55,592 nucleotides of DNA from positions 7,632-63,223 of the forward strand of contig JAAAJB010000139.1 of the NCBI GenBank assembly GCA_016098155.1, in the 5' to 3' direction. Below the pieces are notes generated by a model. That model had not been told where the DNA came from. It worked only from the letters and a program-made list of their open reading frames with translations, and did no database searches. This document shows, piece by piece, positions 52,060 to 55,592 of this stretch; the first letter of the stretch is position 1, and each line of letters starts with the position of its first letter. The DNA comes from Actinomortierella ambigua (taxonomy: Eukaryota > Mortierellomycota > Mortierellomycetes > Mortierellales > Mortierellaceae). Made by a program: the position numbers and the translations under genes.

Positions 52060-53754
52060 TCAAATAGCCTTAAACCTCTTGTTACGATGATCCTGCATAC
52101 CATCTCCCACTCTCTTCTGAGAATCAATCTCATTGTTGTACGCCACAAGAAGGTCAACAAGTCGTTGTCGCGAGCCTCTCACCGGCTCTGACCAGGCAAT
52201 GATCGCCTTGATATCCTGCGCAACAGCTACATCGCCGAAGTTCTCTGAAAGCAAATTGACGTTTTTATCGTTCATGATATTCTCTTCGGTAAAGAAGCTC
52301 CCGAACCTCTGTAGCTCCAGCAACTCAACGCTCCTCCAGGCTAAGATCCTTTCCTTCGCCACAAAGCGCTGCTGAGGTTCGCGCTTAGTCTTGAACGGGC
52401 GAGAAAACGCTGGTCGGCGAAAATTGCGGACCACCTCGTAGTTTGGTTTGCCTAGTGTTGGGCGTCTGCTGCAGAGATCACAACAGTTGTCAACCTCTCT
52501 GTGCTCATTTTCAAACACCGAGTTGAGATACTCTCTACGGCAGTTGGCAGTAATATACCCTTGCAGCTGGGGATCCATAGAGAGTGTTATAGAATCCGTC
52601 TGTGGGTAGAGCAGAATACCAGTGCCTTGGAGATCTGGGGCACGGGCCGCACGGCCAAGACGCTGTGCAAGGACTGAGATGCTCGAGGGGGCCCTGAATT
52701 GGACAACTCGGAGAATGTCTGGGTGGTCACAACTCATCTCTGCCGCTTCAGTTGAGAGCAGCATGAGGATCTCGCCTTTCCGAAACATAGACATGTAGAG
52801 CATTTTTGTCTCAGATGCCAAGTCGGCGAAATACGCGGCGATCTGGCCTGGCTGAACAATGGGCGTGGCAGAGGCAGAGGCAGAGGCGGAGACGGAGGCA
52901 GCTCGAGTCTTGGACAAAAGATGCCTGTAGGCCGCTAACAATTCATCCAGACTGTCGAAATATACGATGGTCTTCTTAGAGTCCAGATACGCCTCCAGGG
53001 CGTCGTAGCAGGTACTGATGCTGCCCTCCGTCATTTCCACCTCATATCGAACGTTTGGGCGATCCGTATCAGCTCTGATGATGGCGACATTGCTGTCAAA
53101 ATGAAAGCATGTCCTAACATCCTGCAGAAGCTCTCCATGGAGTGTTGCTGAAACGGCCACAAAGGCAGTGGTGGGTGGAAATCTGGAGCGAAGCTCTCCA
53201 ATTTTGCTGTAGTCCGTCCTAAACTCCTTGCCCCACGTACTGATACAATGAGCCTCGTCAATGATGATAGCCTGAACCCTTGATCTCCAGTCCGCAGCAT
53301 TCCAGAGCATGTCGAACCGTTTGTTGCTGAACGCATCTTCTGGAGACATAAAGACGGCTCGGTACTTTCCGTCAATCAACTCTTCCTCAAGGTTGTCAGG
53401 CAATCGTCGGCCACTATGGACAGGTATGCTGCTGATGCCTTGCGCCTGAAGCTTCCTATGCTGCTTCTCCATCAGTGCCACCAGAGGGGAAATGACGACA
53501 ATCACGCGGCTCTCCCACAAAGCCAGAGGAAGAAAATATGCCAGGGTCTTGCCCCAACCACATCCGGCAATAAGGATGCAGTCCTCTCCGCGGCCGATAT
53601 GCTCAGTAACTATCCGTTGCTCAGGCTTTGGGAGATGCCCGAAAACGCGCAAGCACTTCTCGTCGCCATCCGCAGGATACAATAAAACACTGGTGTCTTC
53701 ACGATCAAGCGCGATTGCTGAACGATGCTCATCAGAGTCTTGACTGCGAAGCAT
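52060..53754 (-). CDS. RecQ-type DNA helicase, intronless, possibly mobile-element or telomere-linked
   Basis: A single open frame of 564 aa from ATG 53754. The helicase motifs are all visible: I 'GCGWGKT', Ia 'VISPLVALMEKQ', II 'IIIDEAHCIS', III 'FVAVSATLHGE', IV 'KTIVYFDSL' and VI 'LAQRLGRAARAP'. A Cys cluster ('NCRREYLNSVF', 'DNCCDLCSRRP') follows, as in the RecQ zinc-binding domain. No RQC winged helix or HRDC is recognised, and the C-terminus is short and basic ('HRNKRFKAI'). RecQ enzymes unwind DNA 3' to 5'. The absence of introns in an intron-rich neighbourhood and the adjoining DUF6589-like debris suggest a mobile or telomere-linked (TLH-type) helicase rather than the housekeeping Sgs1/BLM. 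The 3' end faces the broken gene only about 30 bp away. Confidence 0.82.
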   Translation of the reverse strand: MLRSQDSDEHRSAIALDREDTSVLLYPADGDEKCLRVFGHLPKPEQRIVTEHIGRGEDCILIAGCGWGKTLAYFLPLALWESRVIVVISPLVALMEKQHRKLQAQGISSIPVHSGRRLPDNLEEELIDGKYRAVFMSPEDAFSNKRFDMLWNAADWRSRVQAIIIDEAHCISTWGKEFRTDYSKIGELRSRFPPTTAFVAVSATLHGELLQDVRTCFHFDSNVAIIRADTDRPNVRYEVEMTEGSISTCYDALEAYLDSKKTIVYFDSLDELLAAYRHLLSKTRAASVSASASASATPIVQPGQIAAYFADLASETKMLYMSMFRKGEILMLLSTEAAEMSCDHPDILRVVQFRAPSSISVLAQRLGRAARAPDLQGTGILLYPQTDSITLSMDPQLQGYITANCRREYLNSVFENEHREVDNCCDLCSRRPTLGKPNYEVVRNFRRPAFSRPFKTKREPQQRFVAKERILAWRSVELLELQRFGSFFTEENIMNDKNVNLLSENFGDVAVAQDIKAIIAWSEPVRGSRQRLVDLLVAYNNEIDSQKRVGDGMQDHRNKRFKAI

Positions 53755-53913
53755 TGACGACAAGTGAATGGAAAAGTGTACTTTTTTCGTGTCTCACGAA
53801 ACCGATATGGTCCAGGGGTGATACCCTTAATTCCTTTCCTTTTTCGTATTTCGACCCACTCTGTTGTGAACTCGACATCCAACTCTCCCCATTCCACATT
53901 CTTGCCACCAAAC
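53755..53913. promoter_or_regulatory. Short divergent promoter between RecQ-type and Yaf9 genes
   Basis: Only 159 bp separate the two start codons. No specific motif is recognised. Confidence 0.4.
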
Positions 53914-54870
53914 ATGACATCCCTCAAGCGCATGAAGGTACCCAAGGAACGACTCAGGATAAGCTATGCCGATAATTACACTTCTTTAGAACCCACATTC
54001 TCATTCTGACTGACTACTTGAACATCATTTCACTGTGTTTCACTCCTACAGGGCCTCTCGGTCTTTCGACCTATCGTCTATGGCAACGTAGCAAGTCCCT
54101 TGGGCAAAAAGTTGGCGGATTCGAATCACACACATCGGTGGACCGTTTCTGTGCGCGGCGTAAACAATGAGGATATTTCGTATTTTGTCAAGAAGGTGTC
54201 CTTCAAGTTGCACGACACATACGACAATCCCAACCGAGGTAGAGCATTGGATGAAACCTTTTTGTTTTGTTTTGTTTTTACATATATATCTCCTACAACG
54301 ATGCTAACTTGTTTGTTTACTCGTTTGTTGGGACACTGGATAGTGATTGAAAAGGCTCCATTCGAGGTGACCGAGACAGGATGGGGCGAGTTTGACATTA
54401 TCATCAAAATCCATTTCCAACAAGCGAGCGGAGAAAAACCCCTCACTCTCTACCATCACCTCAAGCTTCACCCATACGAAGAGGACGGCACATTAGCACC
54501 GCTACCAAAGCAGCGCCCTGTGTTCAGCTTCAACTATGATGAAATTGTACGTTCACCCATACCAAAAAATGGCCGCCCCGTTACACAAACTAGACCTCGA
54601 AAAATCCAACATGAAACCAACACCTTTTTTATTTATTTCCTTTATTACATTTAGGTCTTCAACGAGCCGATCGAGGCGTTCTACTTGACATTACAGGAGC
54701 ATCAAACACACACACTCCCACAGAAGAAGACACCCAATCACCCATTCAGTGTACAATCGGAGCACGAGGAGATCGAGAAGCTGGACAAGGGCATCAAGAC
54801 AACGCTGCAAGAAATTGCACGGTATCGCGACCGCTGCAAACGACTTGAAGCAGAAGTATCCGGCAAATGA
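53914..54870 (+). CDS. YAF9: YEATS-domain protein Yaf9 (GAS41)
   Basis: Exons 53914-53937, 54052-54238, 54344-54546, 54655-54870 (209 aa, typical for Yaf9). The 24-nt first exon joins to give 'MTSLKRMKGLSVFRPIVYGN', the standard Yaf9 start. The YEATS fold follows: 'HTHRWTVSVRGVNNEDISYF', 'KVSFKLHDTYDNPNR', 'PFEVTETGWGEFDIIIKIHF' and 'LYHHLKLHPYEEDG', including the aromatic residues that form the acyl-lysine cage ('W' and 'GWGEF'). A coiled coil ends the protein ('EEIEKLDKGIKTTLQEIARY'). Yaf9 is a shared subunit of the NuA4 acetyltransferase and SWR1 remodeller and reads acylated histone H3 in the nucleus. Introns are 114, 105 and 108 nt. Confidence 0.95.
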
Positions 54871-55020
54871 ACAAGCAGGACCCAGCAAATACCATGACCG
54901 CACATTGTACTGTGTTTCACCTCCACCTTGTAGATTTATCCCCTCAGCTTTATTTTACTCTAGCCAACACTATAAAACCAATATTTCCAAAAAAAAAAAA
55001 AAAAAATAAGCGGCTAGGTT

Positions 55021-55592
55021 CTACGACCAAACATTTCTACGACCAAACAATCCCCAACGCTTGGCATCTTTATCACAGGCCAGACACTTGGTCTGGCCCT
55101 GGACGATACGCAGATCGTCCTGTTGGGGCTGGTCAAAGGGGATACAAAGCGACTTTGCACCCTCGGCGACCGTAACTATAGTGCCGCCGTCCGCCGTTGT
55201 CGTCGTCGTCTTTGTAGCAGTGTGTTCCTTGATGTTGACCTCGCATGCCGTCTCTTCACACCAGGGTATCATGACCCAATGACGCTTGTCGAGCGCGCCT
55301 CTGACCTTGGTGGACCAGCAGTCGCCGCCGTCGTCTTGAATGACCAAAACCTGATCATCACGGACAGCCTTGGCCCGTTCAAACATGTCGGTGTGCATCG
55401 TGTCCAGCAAGGCTTGGACCTGTTTGACCACCAGCTCCGCTGCTGAATCTTGACCGCCATCATAACTGTGGCCGTTACTGTGGCCGTCGCCCTCGCCCCC
55501 TCCTACCTGCTGAGTGAAGATTGCAGTCGTGGCTCCTGTATCCCTGCGGACGGCGACCACCTGTTGTCGCTGAACGTCCTTGGGTCCAATCT
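55021..55592 (-). CDS. Cytosolic prolyl-tRNA synthetase, C-terminal part (cut by window end)
   Basis: The frame is open from the right edge to the stop at 55021 (about 190 aa seen), reading 'GPKDV', 'VAVRRDTGA', then 'VQALLDTMHTDMFERAKAV', 'WVMIPWCEETACEVNIKEHT', 'EGAKSLCIPFDQPQQ', 'TKCLACDKDAKRWGLFGR'. This is the eukaryotic ProRS anticodon-binding domain end followed by the C-terminal zinc-binding-like domain with its 'GAKSLCIPF' and final 'FGR' signatures. ProRS charges tRNA-Pro. Whether it is free-standing, as in yeast, or fused to GluRS cannot be seen here. A Ser/Gly/His-rich insert ('GGGEGDGHSNGHSYDGG') interrupts the domain. It is convergent with Yaf9, 150 bp between stops. Confidence 0.92.
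   Translation of the reverse strand, partial: IGPKDVQRQQVVAVRRDTGATTAIFTQQVGGGEGDGHSNGHSYDGGQDSAAELVVKQVQALLDTMHTDMFERAKAVRDDQVLVIQDDGGDCWSTKVRGALDKRHWVMIPWCEETACEVNIKEHTATKTTTTTADGGTIVTVAEGAKSLCIPFDQPQQDDLRIVQGQTKCLACDKDAKRWGLFGRRNVWS

Overview
This window is nuclear DNA of a filamentous early-diverging fungus, most likely a Mortierellomycota species. I infer this from intron-rich genes (short GT-AG introns, 3 to 23 exons per gene), fungal-specific proteins (a Spc34-like DASH subunit, a PalB/Rim13-type calpain, a Uls1-like SNF2-RING translocase) beside genes kept with animals but lost in yeasts (muskelin, an NRBF2-type protein, a DALRD3-like protein), and much low-complexity Ser/Gln/Asn/acidic coding sequence. 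There are no bacterial-type operons. Exon borders were placed by reading frame, splice consensus and family resemblance, so internal exons of conserved genes are firm and start codons less so.

Layout: 1-2655 is sparse, with a weak PD-(D/E)XK-like reading frame (minus). Then come muskelin (2656-9920, +), an NRBF2/Atg38-like MIT protein (10097-13107, +), a 9-bp minisatellite, a Uls1-like SNF2/RING protein (14059-18445, +), a bestrophin-like channel (18749-20633, -), an unrecognised 1164-aa protein (21477-25323, -), proteasome alpha-2 (25501-26497, +), Spc34-like (26759-28729, +), Lto1 (29139-29842, -), PalB/calpain-7 (30146-35134, +), a head-to-head palindrome of Ty3/gypsy pol fragments (35343-37063), Rictor (37163-44954, -), an ArgRS-derived DALR protein without catalytic motifs (45471-47707, +), a DUF4203-type membrane protein (47920-48918, -), Cmc1 (49701-50383, -), a broken DUF6589-like gene containing a 290-bp inverted duplication (50990-52030), an intronless RecQ-type helicase (52060-53754, -), Yaf9 (53914-54870, +) and the C-terminus of cytosolic prolyl-tRNA synthetase (55021-55592, -, cut by the window end).

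The genes are mostly unlinked housekeeping functions: ubiquitin/SUMO control (muskelin, Uls1-like, proteasome), autophagy and ESCRT/pH signalling (NRBF2-like, PalB), TORC2 (Rictor), kinetochore (Spc34), Fe-S delivery to Rli1 (Lto1), cytochrome oxidase assembly (Cmc1), chromatin reading (Yaf9) and translation (ProRS, DALR protein). Several pairs are divergent over short shared promoters (25324-25500, 29843-30145, 44955-45470, 53755-53913). The accessory part of the window is the two palindromes and the RecQ/DUF6589-like pair.
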